Positions 20,193-33,956 of a stretch of 64,000 nt of DNA are shown here, piece after piece. The notes under the pieces are model-generated. The model did no database searches. It was not told the origin of the DNA and was given only the letters and a program-made list of their open reading frames with translations. The stretch's first letter is position 1. Every line of letters begins with the position of its first letter. The translations under genes were made by a program, and so were the position numbers. Source of the DNA: Diadophis punctatus similis (lineage: Eukaryota > Chordata > Lepidosauria > Squamata > Dipsadidae); the NCBI GenBank assembly GCA_023053685.1, contig JALIGW010000002.1, positions 253,805,239 to 253,869,238 of the forward strand, written 5' to 3'.

Positions 20193-21840
20193 TCCAGAGA
20201 GGTGGCACCCGGCTGGATCCAGGCGGTGGTCACCGCTTCTTTTAGGGAGGGATCCATACCGCAGCCGTTAAAAGTTGCGGTGGTGAGACCCCTCCTTAAG
20301 AAGCCTTCCCTGGATCCAGGGGACTTGAAGAACTTTTGTCCGTTCTCCAAGTTAGCGTTCATAGGTAAAGTTGTGGAGAAGGTGGTGGCTTCTCAGCTTC
20401 TGCGGCTATTGGAGGAAACTGATCATCTAGACTCCTATCAGTCCGGTTTCAGGCGCGGCTACAGTACAGAAACTGCCTTGGTCGCCCTGATGGATGATCC
20501 CTGGCGAGCCCGGGATGCGGAAAACTCCTCCATCCTGGTGCTACTTGACCTCTCAGCGGCTTTCGATACCATCGACCATGGTATCCTTCTGCATCGTCTC
20601 GGCGAGTTGGGAGTGGGAGGCACCGTTTTGCGGTGGTTCTCCTCTTATCTCGCCGATAGGATGCAGTCGGTGTTAACAGGAGGGCAGAGGTCGTCTCATA
20701 GGCCCCTGACATGTGGGGTGCCTCAGGGCTCGGTCCTCTCACCCATTCTTTTCAACATTTACATGAAACCGCTGGGGGAGATCATCCGTAGACACAGGGT
20801 GAGTTTTCAACAGTACGCTGATGACACCCAGCTGTACATCACCACCCCGTCTCAATTCAGGGAGGCAGTCGATGTAATGTGCCGATGCCTGGACGACGTT
20901 AGGACCTGGATGGGGAGAAATAGACTCAAACTCAACCCCGACAAGACTGAGTGGCTCTGGATATTGCCTCCTAAGGACTATGACAACTGTCCCTCCTTGG
21001 TTCTTGAGGGAGAAAAATTAACTCCCTCGGAACAGGTTCGCAATTTGGGAGTCCTCCTAGATCCACAGCTAAAATTAGACCAACATCTTACGGCTGTGGC
21101 TAGGGGGGCTTTTGCACAGGTTCGCCTGGTGCACCAATTGCGACCATACTTGGAGAAGGAGGCTCTGCTCACGGTCACTCATGCCCTTGTCACCTCTCGA
21201 TTGGACTACTGCAATGCGCTGTCCATGGGGCTACCCTTGAAGAGTATTCAGAGACTCCAGTTGGTGCAAAATGCGGCTGCGCGTGCTGTGGTGGGTGTGT
21301 CATGATACACCCACGTAACACCCATACTCCGCCAGCTGCATTGGCTGCCCATTGGTCTCCGGGTACAATTCAAGGTGTTGATCATCATCTTTAAAGCCCT
21401 ACATGGCTTAGGACCAGGTTACCTCCGGGACCGCATTCTGCCTCATACTTCCCTTCGACCGGTTAGGGCCCACAGAGTGGATCTCCTCCAGGTCCCGTCA
21501 GCCAAACAATGCCGGCTGGCGGGCCCTAGGGGGAGGGCCCTCTCTGATGGGGGCCCCGTGCTCTGGAACCAACTTCCCCTAGAGATCCGAATTATCCCCA
21601 CCCTGCTGGCCTTCCGGAAAGCCTCAAGAGATGGCTCTTCCTGCAGGCAAGGGGTTGAGACTAGCTTTTATCCAAGATCTCCCCCAGTACGTATGCTGTT
21701 GAATGTTTTTTAACCTTTTTAATTTTTTAAAAATTATTTTTAAATGAAGGTTATTGTTTAGTGTTCTTTTAAAATGTTGTATGCCGCCCTGAGTCCTTAG
21801 GGAGTAGGGTGGCATAGAAGAGCCTAAATAAATAAAATAA
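20193..21840 (+). mobile_element. L2-clade LINE, 5'-truncated, nested in BovB
   Basis: The main frame (20202-21305) encodes most of the reverse transcriptase: KAFRPxSNL-type entry degraded to [41 protein letters not shown], the catalytic QYADDTQLYI, NPDKTEWLWI, and LDYCNALSMGLPLKS. A CGA to TGA change stops it at VVGVS, after which the C-terminus continues (YTHVTPILRQLHWLP). A further indel near 21620 shifts the end. The 3' UTR and (AATA)n tail close the element. The endonuclease is missing. The same insertion is at 35918 in unit 4. Confidence 0.95.
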
Positions 21841-21962
21841 AGCTAACGCCTTCTGCTTCAGTGACTCCATCCAGCCACCTCATTCTCTGTCGTCCCCTTC
21901 TTCTTTTGCCCTCAATCGTTCCCAGCATTAGGCTCTTCTCCAGTGAGTCCTTCCTTCCAGTG
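21841..21962 (+). mobile_element. BovB-related 3' region, right half
   Basis: CTTCAGTGACTCCATCCAGC, CATTCTCTGTCGTCCCC and GCCCTCAATCGTTCCCAGC continue the element interrupted at 20192. Confidence 0.8.
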
Positions 21963-22525
21963 GTGAGATCCAAATTTTTTAACAACCGGTTCTGTGGGCG
22001 TGTCTTATTTTCTTGGTGGTCATGTGACTGGGTGGGCATGGCTAGCTGGTCATGTGACTGGGTGGGTGTGGCTACATGCATAGGGACTAAGAGGGCTGAA
22101 AAAGTGAATTATGGCTGATCCTTGCACTTATGACCGTCCTCACATTTACATCCGTTGCAGCATTCTTAACAACAGTGGCACTCATTTCACAACTGCGGTG
22201 CTTCTCTTCACCACGGTGACAAGATAGGGCACAAAACATAAAATGTGAGGACATTCATAAGTGCGAGGACAGGTCAAAATCACTTTTTCAGCCCTCTGAG
22301 TAGTCCTTATGTGCACCCGGCGTGCACATAAGGCCAGTTGGTCATGTGACTGGGTGGGCATGGCCAACTCAATGTCAGTCACGTCAAGGGGCGCTTCTCC
22401 TTGCCTGGCCTCTTGTGACCGGTCATAAGTGTGAAAAACGGTCATAAGTCACTTTTTTCACTGCCATTGTAACTTTGAATGGTTACTAAATGAACTGTTG
22501 TAAGTCAGGGATTACCTGTACAAAA
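21963..22525. mobile_element. Composite of a GTGGGCGTG-rich repeat and a MITE end
   Basis: The left part has TTTTTTAACAACCGGTTCTG and tandem GTCATGTGACTGGGTGGG units, related to 60065-60300. The right part is the MITE family of 3221, ending in the terminal GTAAGTCAGGGATTACCTG that the ZNF-flanking copies lack. No coding content. Confidence 0.6.
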
Positions 22526-22823
22526 ATACAAAAAGCTTCTTTGCCTGCAAAAAGCTGCCCTAAATACCAGTCATTAGATTAGAAATACCTGCAAGCTGGA
22601 GTTACAAATCAAGCAGGGTACCAGAGCACCTTCATGAATTAAAATAGTTAAAATGCAATGATAACTATCAGCAGCCAACACTTGCTCATAAAGTGAAACC
22701 CTTTAGCAGAGAGGTCGTTTAAGCTCTCCAGAAAGAGCACACCCAGGAGAAGCAATCTTTAGATCCATTTGCACCACTTCAAGATACCAGCTGGTCTCAC
22801 TCACCTCATTAGATATCCTAATG
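22526..22823. other. Unassigned intron sequence
   Basis: Shared with 38256-38553. No gene or recognised repeat. It is the left flank of the next hAT and does not match that element's right flank. Confidence 0.4.
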
Positions 22824-23372
22824 CATTGATGGCAAACCTTTTTCCACCTGGGTGACAAAAGGGTGCGTGCATGCCTACACCTATAATCTAATGGCCACCC
22901 CCCATGTGTATCCATACAAATGCCGCGCTGCCCCCCCCCCCTGCACATGCGCGCAGGCCTCACTGAAGCCTCCAGACTTCCGGTAGGCCTGTTGGGCCAT
23001 TTTTCAAACTCCCCAGGGTTTAGGAAAGTCTCATGAAGCCTGGGGATGGGGGAAATGGCCAAACGGAAGTTTGGAAACGAACTTCCAGTTGGCCTGTTTG
23101 GCTGTTTTCACCATCAACAGGCTTCAGGAGGCTTTCCTGAGCCCTGGGGACGGTGAAAAACAGCCCAATGGCCCAACCGGAAGCTCGTTTTTCAACTTCC
23201 GTTTGGCCCGTTGGCCTCTTTTTTGCCGTTCCCAGGTTCCTGGAGCTTTCCTGAAACCTGGGGACAGCAAAAATGGCCGAAAATCAGCTGACCAGCACGC
23301 GCATGTGCGCTGGAGCTGACATAGGGCAACGCTTCACGTGTCCTCAGATATGTCATAGGTTCGCCATCACTG
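22824..23372. mobile_element. hAT non-autonomous element of 549 bp
   Basis: Termini CATTGATGGCAAACC and, inverted, CAGTGATGGCGAACC; same family as 11618-12153. The right end abuts GTATAGAG, exactly the 8-bp target used by the different hAT at 12319. The left flank is TCCTAATG, so the duplication is not preserved on that side. The interior is GC-rich with inverted ACTTCC/GGAAGT motifs. Confidence 0.85.
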
Positions 23373-23520
23373 GTATAGAGCTTCTCCATCTTTGGCTGCC
23401 GAGCACATAGTCAATCTGATTTCTGTGTGGACCGTCTGGTGATGTCCATGTGTACAGTCGTCTCTTAGGTTGTTGGAAAAGAGTGTTTGCTATGACCTCA
23501 TTATTTTCATTATAATGCAT
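23373..23520 (-). mobile_element. BovB endonuclease fragment
   Basis: Corresponds to 12850-12990 (CTTCTCCATCTTTGGCTGC, GTGTACAGTCGTCTCTTAGG). The remainder of the element to the left is absent in this unit. Confidence 0.75.
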
Positions 23521-23607
23521 GTTTTTCCTAGCTTGCTGTTTTCACATCTTCTGCAGCCATTTTATAAATATTTTATGTCAATCTAATGTTTTATGTCAAT
23601 CTTGTAG

Positions 23608-24113
23608 ACCGAAAAGTTGCTAGGAAGAGAATTCCGGACAAGTGAGAATCCCAAGCAGCATTAAAAGGAAAGCAAATCCAGCCAGCAATGAAAGTAGTTT
23701 TCGCCGCCTCCAGAAAGCTACAAAAGACTTCTCCTTCTGCAGGCAGGTCACGGACAAAAGAGAGAATATGAAGAGTTTTGAGTTGGAAAAAAATGAATAT
23801 GTAGAACTCAAGGAAACACTCCAGAAAAAGATCAAAGAGGATTGTTTTCAAATTCAGAAAAAGGAGACGTAATCTGGAAATCAGTGCAGGAGGAAGTGGT
23901 CATTTGATAGTCACATAGGATAGGCAGGCATTCAAACTTCACCCTGTGAAGCAAGTAAGAATAGCTTGAATGAAAGCAGCATCCAAGAAGGGATCCAAAA
24001 TATTTTTCATCTTGAGAATCCAAAAATGTCCTTGGTGGAAAAATTCCCACAATATGCATATTGTAGGGAAAAGCAGATTGCAGAGCACAGCCGATAATGC
24101 ATGAGAGGATACA
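23608..24113 (+). other. Upstream exon segment and leader of gene 3
   Basis: Paralogue of 13067-13571 with acceptor TCAATCTTGTAG. The coiled-coil-like frame is intact here to a TAA at 23870-23872. Coding status unresolved for the reason given at 13067. Confidence 0.5.
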
Positions 24114-26315
24114 ATGGAGCAAAGCCCACCCACTGCCTATTTCCTAACTTTAGGAAATGTGATACACAAGAGGACTCACGTGGGGGAGAAATCATATGAG
24201 TGTCCAGACTGTGGCAAAAGTTTCAGTCATAATTCCAGTCTGGTGAAACACCAAAGGACTCACACAGGGGAGAAACCGTATGAATGTCCAGATTGTGGAA
24301 AAAGTTTCATTCACAATTCTGACCTGGTAATACATCAGAGAAGACACACAGGAGAAAGACCATATGAGTGTTCAGAGTGTGGAAAAAGTTTCATTCAGAA
24401 TTCCCACCTAGTGGTGCATAAGAGGACTCACACAGGGGAGAAACCGTATGAGTGTCCTGATTGTGGCAAAAGTTTCAGTCATAATTTCAGTCTGGTGACA
24501 CACCAAAGGACTCATACTGGGGAGAAACCATATGAGTGTCCAGAATGTGGGAAAAGATTCAGTCTGAGTTCTCACCTGCTGATACACAAGAGGACTCACA
24601 CAGGGGAGAAACCTTATGAGTGTCTGGATTGTGGGAAAAGTTTCAGTCGGAGTTATCACCTGCTGATACACCAGAGGACTCACACAGGGGAGAAACCTTA
24701 TGAGTGTCCTGATTGTGAGAAATGTTTCAGGCTGAGTTCTCACCTGGTGACACACCAAACGACTCATACTGGGGAGAAACCATATGAGTGTCCAGATTGT
24801 GGGAAAAGATTCAGTCGGAGTTCTCACCTGCTGATACACAAGAGGACTCACACAGGGGAGAAACCTTATGAGTGTCCGGATTGTGGGAAAAGTTTCAGTC
24901 GGAATTCCAGCCTGGTGATACACCAGAGGACTCACACAGGGGAGAAACCGTATGAGTGTCCAGACTGTGGGAAAAGTTTCAGTCAGAATTCCAGCCTGGT
25001 GATACATCAGAGAACCCACACAGGAGAAAGACCATATGAGTGTTCAGAGTGTGGAAACAGTTTCATTCACAATTCCGACCTAGTGATACATAAGAGGACT
25101 CACACAGGGGAGAAACCGTACGAGTGTCCGGATTGTGGGAAAGGTTTTAGTTGGAATTCCCACCTAGTGATACACCAAAGGACTCACACAGGGGAGAAAC
25201 CGTATGAGTGTCCAGATTGTGGGAAATGTTTCATTCAGAATTCCCAACTAGTGGTACACCAGAGGACTCACACAGGGGAGAAACCGTATGAGTGTCCTGA
25301 TTGTGGGAAATGTTTTAGTCAGAATTCCCAACTAGTGGTACACCAGAGGACTCATACTGGGGAGAAACCCTTTGAGTGTCCTGATTGTGGGAATGGTTTC
25401 AGTGATAATTCCAAGCTCGTGATACATCAGAGGACTCATACTGGGGAGAAACCATATGAGTGTCCAGATTGTGCGAAAAGTTTCAGTCAGAATTCTGGCC
25501 TGATAATACATCAGAGAACACACACAGGAGAAAGACCATATGAGTGTTCAGAGTGTGGAACCAGTTTCATTCAGAATTCCCACCTAGTGATGCATAAGAG
25601 GACTCACACAGGGGAGAAACCTTATGATTGTTCGGATTGTGGGAAAAGTTTTATTCAGAATTCCAACCTAGTGATACACCAGAGGACTCACACAGGAGAG
25701 AAACCGTATGAGTGTCCTGATTGTGGGAAAGGTTTTAGTTGGAATTCCCAACTAGTGATACACCAGAGGACTCACACAGGGGAGAAACCGTATGAGTGTC
25801 CTGATTGTGGGAAAGGTTTTAGTTGGAATTCCCAACTAGTGATACATAAGAGGACTCACACAGGGGAGAAACCGTATGAGTGTCCTGATTGTGGGAAAGG
25901 TTTTAGTCAGAATTCTGACCTGTTAGTACATCAGAGAACACACACAGGAGAAAGACCATATGAGTGTCCAGAATGTGGCAGAAGTTTCAGTGATAATTCC
26001 AGTCTGGTGAGACACCAAAGCACTCATACTGGGGAGAAACCTTATGATTGTCCGTATTGTGGGAAATGTTTCAGTCAGAATTCTCACCTTGTGGTACACC
26101 AGAGGACTCACACAGGGGAGAAACCATATGAGTGTCCAGATTGTGGGAAAGATTTCAGTACTAGAGATACACTTATAAATCATGTAATTTTACACATAGG
26201 TGAGAAACCTTTCAAGTGCCCAGAGTGCGGACGGTGCTTCTCGCAAACTTCCTGCCTTGTTAAACATAAGAAAATCCACATGACCCAGAAGATCAAAAAT
26301 AAAGAGAAAGTTTGA
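24114..26315 (+). CDS. C2H2 zinc-finger protein, 25 fingers (gene 3)
   Basis: A 733-residue protein: the common 27-residue leader, 25 finger units and the tail KNKEKV. All fingers keep Cys2His2 ligands; minor core changes are CEKCF (finger 7) and CAKSF (finger 16). Residues at helix positions -1, 3 and 6 vary strongly between fingers while position 2 is nearly always Ser. Fingers 19 and 20 are an exact helix duplication (SWNSQLVIH). The N-terminal three fingers and the C-terminal five have counterparts in the same order in gene 5. Finger pair 24-25 ([18 protein letters not shown]) is the constant terminus. A nuclear DNA-binding role is expected; no repression or activation domain is present in this exon. 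Exon 1 is probably at 19202. Confidence 0.94.
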   Translation: MEQSPPTAYFLTLGNVIHKRTHVGEKSYECPDCGKSFSHNSSLVKHQRTHTGEKPYECPDCGKSFIHNSDLVIHQRRHTGERPYECSECGKSFIQNSHLVVHKRTHTGEKPYECPDCGKSFSHNFSLVTHQRTHTGEKPYECPECGKRFSLSSHLLIHKRTHTGEKPYECLDCGKSFSRSYHLLIHQRTHTGEKPYECPDCEKCFRLSSHLVTHQTTHTGEKPYECPDCGKRFSRSSHLLIHKRTHTGEKPYECPDCGKSFSRNSSLVIHQRTHTGEKPYECPDCGKSFSQNSSLVIHQRTHTGERPYECSECGNSFIHNSDLVIHKRTHTGEKPYECPDCGKGFSWNSHLVIHQRTHTGEKPYECPDCGKCFIQNSQLVVHQRTHTGEKPYECPDCGKCFSQNSQLVVHQRTHTGEKPFECPDCGNGFSDNSKLVIHQRTHTGEKPYECPDCAKSFSQNSGLIIHQRTHTGERPYECSECGTSFIQNSHLVMHKRTHTGEKPYDCSDCGKSFIQNSNLVIHQRTHTGEKPYECPDCGKGFSWNSQLVIHQRTHTGEKPYECPDCGKGFSWNSQLVIHKRTHTGEKPYECPDCGKGFSQNSDLLVHQRTHTGERPYECPECGRSFSDNSSLVRHQSTHTGEKPYDCPYCGKCFSQNSHLVVHQRTHTGEKPYECPDCGKDFSTRDTLINHVILHIGEKPFKCPECGRCFSQTSCLVKHKKIHMTQKIKNKEKV

Positions 26316-27075
26316 ATTTCTATTCTGGTCTGCCTTTGCAAGTGAGAAATTAAATATTTAATTTCTGGCCTGATTCTGTTTGCCAAACCTGTCTCAGTAT
26401 TAGGCATGAAGGGGGAGAGAAAAGAAACGAAAATAGATAATGTTAGCTTGATCAAGGTTAACTACTTGTGTGTTGCTATCAGGAAAAGGTAGTGGATATT
26501 TCCTTTTACTTAAATAGCATAATTGCTGCCAAAAGACGCTTTGGAATGTTTTTTGCACATTGAACAATAGAGTTAATTGAAAAGCAACACATAGGTTTTT
26601 TAGAAATCTGCTTCATATCCTGAAAAAAATGTATTGGAAGATAGGAACACTATGATTTACTTACCAATTGTAGCTCCGCAAATATGAAGTGACGGGAGAA
26701 GAGAAGTAAAAAGGGTTCAGAGTTTATCTTTCCTAACATTTTCAGAAATTCAAGAGAAGAAGAATCTCTGTTCAGATTGTGAACATTGAAGCACAGAATC
26801 GAAAACATTTGTGGGAGGTTTGGGGCAATGAGAAGAGCACAAAAATTCACATGTAAAGGTTGTTGAACTTGATATGCAAATAACTGTGTCAATATTACAG
26901 AGAAAGTGGGGTGGTGGTTTTGGAGCGTAGTATCTTCAAGTTTATGAGCAACTCCTGCTGTGATCCCCTTTTCTTGAACATGCCTCTTGTTACCTTTTGA
27001 AAGTTGATGTTGTGATAGGACTGTCAAGATGCTAAACATTTTGCAGAGTTTGGAAGACATCAAAGAATTTACTTT
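26316..27075 (+). other. Conserved downstream block of gene 3
   Basis: Paralogous to 1733-2495; probable 3' UTR and flank, no gene. Confidence 0.5.
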
Positions 27076-27079
27076 TAGA

Positions 27080-27590
27080 TTACATTAGATTAACAAGAGT
27101 TGGAAGGACCTTGTAGGTCATCTAGTCCAACCCCCCTCCCAAGCAGGAGACCCTACAACATTTATGACAAATGGCAGTCCAATCTCTTCTTGAAAGTCTC
27201 CAGTGATGGAGCTCTCACAACTTACAAAGACAAGCTGTTCCACTGGTTGATTGCTCTCACTGTCAGAAAATGTCTCCTTATTTCCAGATTGAATGTCTCC
27301 TTGTTCAGTTTCCATCTATTATTCCTTGTCTGGCGTTCAGGTCCTTTGGACAATAGCTTGACCCCCCCTCCTCTCTATGGCAGACCCTCAAATTTTGGAA
27401 CACTGCTATCATGTCTCCCCTGGTCCTTCTCTTCACTAGACTAGCCATGCCCAGTTCCTGTAACTGTTCATATGTTTTGGTCTCCAGTCCCCTGATCATC
27501 CTGTTTGCTCTCCTCTGCACTTTTTCTAAAGTCTCAACATCTTTTTTATAGTGTGGTGACCAAAACTGGACGCAGTATTCTAGGTGTGTT
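27080..27590 (-). mobile_element. CR1 3' fragment
   Basis: Paralogue of 2503-3008; a small deletion removes one EQ pair from the [10 protein letters not shown] motif. Confidence 0.9.
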
Positions 27591-27799
27591 CATTTCAGTA
27601 ATTCAATTCATGTTATAACACAATGTCCCCGTGACTCTGGACACACAGAAATTTCAGAGCACATGTTTCTCCAATGGCTGTATTACAGATGTTTATACCA
27701 GGCTTCTCTCTCCAGTACTGCATAAAAACTCAGGGCACGCAAGACAGTTCTACAGTTTCTTGCTGCTTTCAGATAGTAGCCCTGTTACTACATACTGTG

Positions 27800-28176
27800 C
27801 AGGTAGTCCTCAACTTACGACCACAATTGAGCCCAAAATTTAGGTTACTAAGTGAGAAATCTGTTAAGTGAGTTTTGCACCATTTTACGACACTTCTTGC
27901 CATATTTGGTAAGTGAATCACTGCAGTTGTTAAATTAGTAACCCGGTTGTTAAATGAATCTGGTTTCTCCGTTGACTTTTGTTGTCAGAAATTTGCAAAG
28001 GCGATCACAGTATATTATTATATACTGCAACCGTCATAAATGTGAGATGGTTGTCAAGCATCTGAATGTAAATCACATGACAATGGGGATGCTGCAGTGG
28101 TCATAACTGTGAAAAATGGTCATAAGACACTTTTTATGGTGTTTACTGTTGTAATTTTGAATGGTCACAGTAAACA
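27800..28176 (+). mobile_element. MITE, truncated at its right end
   Basis: Paralogue of 3221-3602, starting CAGGTAGTCCTCAACTTACG. The CACATGACCCCAAGA part is replaced by GTATATTATTATATACTGC, a change shared with unit 5 at 58438. Confidence 0.7.
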
Positions 28177-28540
28177 GGAGCATCATGAGGTAAATCACAG
28201 AACAGCACAGAAAACCCACAGAAGAAAAAGGCGGGAAAACAGGGAAACTTCCCTGCCACACTCACAGCAACCAATCGCAGCACAGATTGCCTCACGCAGG
28301 AGCCACCAATCAACCACAACTCTTGTGTTCTGGCCCACTGTACAACCCCACTCCTCCAACTACTACATTTAAATACTTGTAACAGTTTCATTTAGTTTCC
28401 TGTTTTTATATATACTGTCTTTTATGTCTTTGCTTTTTAGTATACCATAATTATTATTATTACACTTTGATGTCTGTACTTTTTAACTGAATACACCCCA
28501 CGTTTATTATACTGGTTTTTGTAATAAAGATTTTAAACCT
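28177..28540 (+). promoter_or_regulatory. CCAAT/TATA/AATAAA module
   Basis: Complete copy of the module at 3603, with CCAATCGCAG, CCAATCAACC, ATTTAAATAC and AATAAA at 28523-28528. Confidence 0.4.
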
Positions 28541-30180
<1,640 letters not shown>

Positions 30181-30204
30181 TTATAATTCCATACATATAA
30201 ATTC

Positions 30205-30940
30205 TATTTCTTAATATAATTATCCATGACGGAACGTAAAAACAGCTCCGCTCCCCCCATTCCTGGGGAGGCTGTAAATTAAAGGTAAATGAATCTTGTT
30301 TCCCCATGGCTGCTAACTCTTAAAAGAAAATAAAACCCGAAGTATAAATTCTAATAAACACTTTTATTATAAAAGTACAAATATATTTGACTACATTGTA
30401 CCGGACAGAAAAATATGTCAGCCGGACAAAGGAAAGAAAGTAAGAGAACAATGGAAGAATAATGACATGCGCAGTAGCTCATAAATCACAAGGCATAAAT
30501 CACAAGACACTTGGAGATAAGACTTTTCTGGCTACCGTAGTATTCAGAGTAGAGGCTCAGCTCAGCTGGCAAATACAAAAAACGCAGTGACAATCCAGTT
30601 CTTCTGTAATATTCTGTAATACTTGTTTTACAGCTGTGTTTCGAAGTACTCTTTTCAAATTTGGATACTGTCCTCTTTGTAAACAACTTACTGGTCTATG
30701 TGGACAGATTACTTATCTAGAATCTCTACTCTGTGCTCTGCAAGCAGAAATTAGGTGCCAAATTCAGCCAATCCACTAATGAGCTGCCCCACTATCAGCC
30801 CCCTCTACCACAAAGATCCTGCAGGAGAAGGGCAGTATGGACAACTGTGGGATCTGGCAGGGTGAGAGCTGTGAACCATAAACACAAAGCTTTTACTGTG
30901 TCCCAGCATAACAGATATAGTGCCCTTGCTGATCTTAATA
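30205..30940. other. Unassigned non-coding stretch shared with 7290-8018
   Basis: Backbone copy lacking the L2 fragment inserted at 8019. No gene. Confidence 0.35.
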
Positions 30941-31225
30941 GGGACACTAAAGCGACAGGTCAAGGCAGGGGTAAAATGCTCCCGGTTCGGGCAGGCCGGT
31001 CGGTCATCGGTAGCGATTGCAGCGTGAGGCATCTCCCACCCGCCCGGATGCAGCCATTTGGGTTCTTTTACCCTCTGCGCATGTGCAGAACACTTTGCGC
31101 ATGCGCAGAGGGTAAAAGAATCCAAAGGGCTGTGTCCGGGCGGGTGGGGTAAGCCTCGTGCTGCGATCGCTACCGGCTCTACAACGACCGATTGGCCCGC
31201 CCGAACTGGGAGCATTTCACCCCTG
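30941..31225. mobile_element. Foldback element, right end truncated
   Basis: Same family and position as 8447-8765. The left arm is complete (GGGACACTAAAGCGACAGG); the right arm stops at CATTTCACCCCTG where the CR1 begins. The loop has GCGCATGTGCAGAACAC and TTTGCGCATGCGCAGAGGG. Confidence 0.8.
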
Positions 31226-31235
31226 GGTCAAGGTA

Positions 31236-31868
31236 GTTGTGATAACAATAACTCAAATAAGCAGGGGAACGTGGTCCGAGATGAAGAACTTATTTTGGAA
31301 AGTGGAAAGTGTGAATCACGTATTACACATCAGTCACACAAGAGCAGCAAGGTATCCAAAAAGAGAAGCCACCTTCTGGTTGGTGATTCAATTGTAAGGG
31401 ATATAAATTTAGGAAAGGATATTGAGGTTTTGATAGAGGTCAGGTGTCTGCCAGGTGCTACTGCCAGCAGAGACAAGAAGCGTATTCTTAAGATAGTCAA
31501 GAATGCCAGTAAAGACTGATGTTGATGCTATTATACATCTTGGCACAAATGATCTGTCCCAAAAAGATGTACTTTCTGGGCAGAATGACTTCCAGAGCTT
31601 GGGGTATGAACTTAGTAGTATAGATTGCAGGCTTATCTTTTTAGAGGTTTTACTGGTATATAAGGAACAAAAAGGGAAAGGCCAATGTGTAGCAGAGTTT
31701 AATGTGTGGCTAAAGGAATGGTGTAAAAGGGAAGGCTTTGGTTTTATTAGTCATGATGTCTGCAGCTGGTCCAATGAAAAACTGTACAAAAGAGATGGTT
31801 TGCATCCATCAAAGAAAGGGACTGAGCTACTTGGTATTAAATTCACAGATTTCCTGGATTTAAACTAA
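31236..31868 (+). pseudogene. CR1 ORF1 fragment, SGNH esterase-like
   Basis: Motifs typical of an SGNH/GDSL hydrolase fold: HLLVGDSIVRDI (nucleophile block, Ser in GDS), HLGTND (block III, Asn) and DGLHPSKKG (block V, Asp and His). Such esterase-like domains are known from ORF1 of CR1 elements. A frameshift near 31500 separates block I from blocks III and V, so it is non-functional as it stands. A host esterase gene is less likely given the adjoining CR1 endonuclease. Confidence 0.75.
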
Positions 31869-32082
31869 ACAGCAGGGACAGAGAATTAATTGATACAGAT
31901 CATTTCTGTCCCCAGCAATCTAAAATTAATAGGGTTAACAGTGCACACAACATAGATATGTGTGCGGGTAAGTTTATCAGCCCTGCTGTCAAGCAAAGCC
32001 AAGCATTTAATAGTGAGTACCACACCATGTGTACTAATCAAACAGGTGGCAAGAAAGTAGGGGCAGCCAGGCACAATACAGG

Positions 32083-32577
32083 TTAATTTAATTTAATTTA
32101 ATTTAATTTAATTTATTGTATTTCTATGCCGTCCAACTCCCGAAGGACTGTGGGCGGCTTACAGCAGGATATAGAAAATACATTTAAAAACATCATAAAA
32201 TATTTAAAAACAGTGAAAAATCACATACATACTTATCATTCAAGGCCGGACCTCGCAATTGCGAGATCAACGGCCCCAAGCCTGCCGGAAAATCCAGGTC
32301 TTCAATGCTTTCCAGAAGGCCAATAGAGTGGGGGCAGTCCGGATCTCAGGGGTAGTTCGTTCCAAAGAGCTGGGGCAGCCACAGAGAAGGCCCTTCCCCG
32401 CGGACCCGCCAGCCGACATTGCTTAGCTGACGGGACCTGAAGGAGACCAACTCTGTGGGATCTTACCGGTCGCTGGGAACTATGAGGTAAAAGGCAGTCT
32501 CAAAGATAACCTGGCCCTGAGCCATGTAGGGCTTTAAAGGTAATAGCCAACACTTTGAATTGAGCCCGGAGACCAAT
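32083..32577 (-). mobile_element. L2 3' fragment nested in CR1
   Basis: Begins with (TTTAA)n and GTATTTCTATGCCGTCCAAC, the inverted L2 3' end, and continues through the inverted C-terminal coding part (GCCATGTAGGGCTTTAAAGG; GTTCGTTCCAAAGAGCTGGG). Frame-broken. It splits the CR1 between ORF1 and ORF2. Confidence 0.87.
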
Positions 32578-33363
32578 GTATGTTATGTAGACAGTAAACA
32601 CAGGGTCAATCAAAATGGACTTAAATGTCTATACACCAATGCACAGAGTATGAGGAATAAACAGGGTGAATTAGAAATTCAAGTAAATGAGGGAAAATAT
32701 GATATAGTTGCCATTACGGAAACTTGGTGGGATGAAACTCACAAATGGAATATACAGCTAGAGGGATTTAAATTATTTAAAAGAAACAGACCAAATAAAA
32801 GAGGAGGTGGAGTTGCACTATATATAAGAAATAACTACATCTCTACAGAACTAGAGCACAACAATAATGAAAATCATCTTGAATGCATTTGGGTCAATAT
32901 TAAAGGGGGGCGAAATGACATTGCCATAGGTCTATACTATAGGCCACCCAACCAACCAGAGGAAGTAGATGAACTTTTTGCTAGTCAGCTAACTAAGATA
33001 TGTAGGAAGCACATCACAATAGTAATGGGGGATTTTAACTACCCTGACATCAACTGGGAGACAAACACTGCACCAAGTGGAAAATCCAACAGGTTCCTAA
33101 CAAACCTAGCAGACAACTTTGTTACCCAAAAAGTAGAGAAGGGAACAAGGGGATCAGCCATATTTGACTTAATTCTCACTAACAGAGATGAAATGATAGA
33201 AGGGTTTGAAGCTACAGGAACCTTGGGGGAAGTGATCATGCAATATTGGAATTCAACATTATACAAACACAAGCAGTACAACAAAGTCAAACTAGAGTCT
33301 TGGACTTTAAGAGAGCTAATTTCAATAAACTTAGAGAGAAGTTGGGAAAGATTCCATGGATGA
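32578..33363 (+). pseudogene. CR1 ORF2 apurinic endonuclease fragment
   Basis: Shows the endonuclease landmarks LKCLYTNAQSMRNKQ, AITETWWD (catalytic Glu), GLYYRPPN, IVMGDFNYPDINW (catalytic Asp and Asn) and SAIFDLILTNRDE. The catalytic SDH near the C-terminus is damaged (TLGEVIMQYWN). The ORF reading starts at 32560, but the first residues come from the inserted L2. Stops at 33361-33363. Confidence 0.9.
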
Positions 33364-33838
33364 GAATCCTCAAGAGGAAAACAACTCAAGAAGTTTGGGA
33401 AATTTTGAAAAGTGAGATTATAAAAGCCCAGTCTAGCACAATACCAATGAAGAAGAAAGATAATAGGTCTTAAAAGAAACCAGCATGGCTGCATAAAGAA
33501 CTCTTTGACAAATTGAAAGACAAAAAGGACAAGTAAAAAAAGTGGAAAGAAGGGGAAATAACTAAGGCAGAATACCAGCAAATAGCCCGATCCTGTAAAG
33601 ATGAAGCGAGGAAAGCTAAGGCTCACAATGAACAAAGGCTTGCGACAAAAGTAAAAAGTAACAAAAAAAAGCTTCTTCCAACATATTAAAAACAAGAAAA
33701 AAGTCAAGGAAACAATTGGTCCATTACAGGGAGAAAGTGGCAAGAAGGTGACAAGCAACAGGGAGAAAGCAGAGCTACCGGGACTTAACACATTTTTTCA
33801 TCTGTCACTCTGGCAATCACTCTGCATCATATTTTAGA

Positions 33839-33956
33839 GTCACATTGATTCAGCTCCACCGAGAATAATGGAAACTTAATTGCAAAGAAGTTGGACTAGA
33901 TCTTGAAAGGCTGCAGCCACAGGAACAGGTGACTGGGTAAATTGTGTGGGGAATAA
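33839..33956. other. Unassigned sequence shared with 18180-18280
   Basis: Backbone sequence leading into the SINE; no gene. Confidence 0.35.

Larger units (their letters stand above)
31226..33838 (+). mobile_element. CR1 LINE with ORF1 esterase part and ORF2 endonuclease, 3'-truncated
   Basis: On the + strand: a degenerate ORF1 (31236-31868), then after an L2 interruption the endonuclease of ORF2 (32578-33363), then a linker full of stops ([16 protein letters not shown] near 33640) shared with the CR1 at 52082-53206. The reverse transcriptase and 3' end are missing, the opposite of normal 5' truncation, so the right part was lost by deletion or recombination. Confidence 0.85.

Noticed and set aside
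31236..31868. Host esterase gene
   Set aside because: The SGNH motifs are followed by a CR1 endonuclease on the same strand, so CR1 ORF1 is the simpler explanation.
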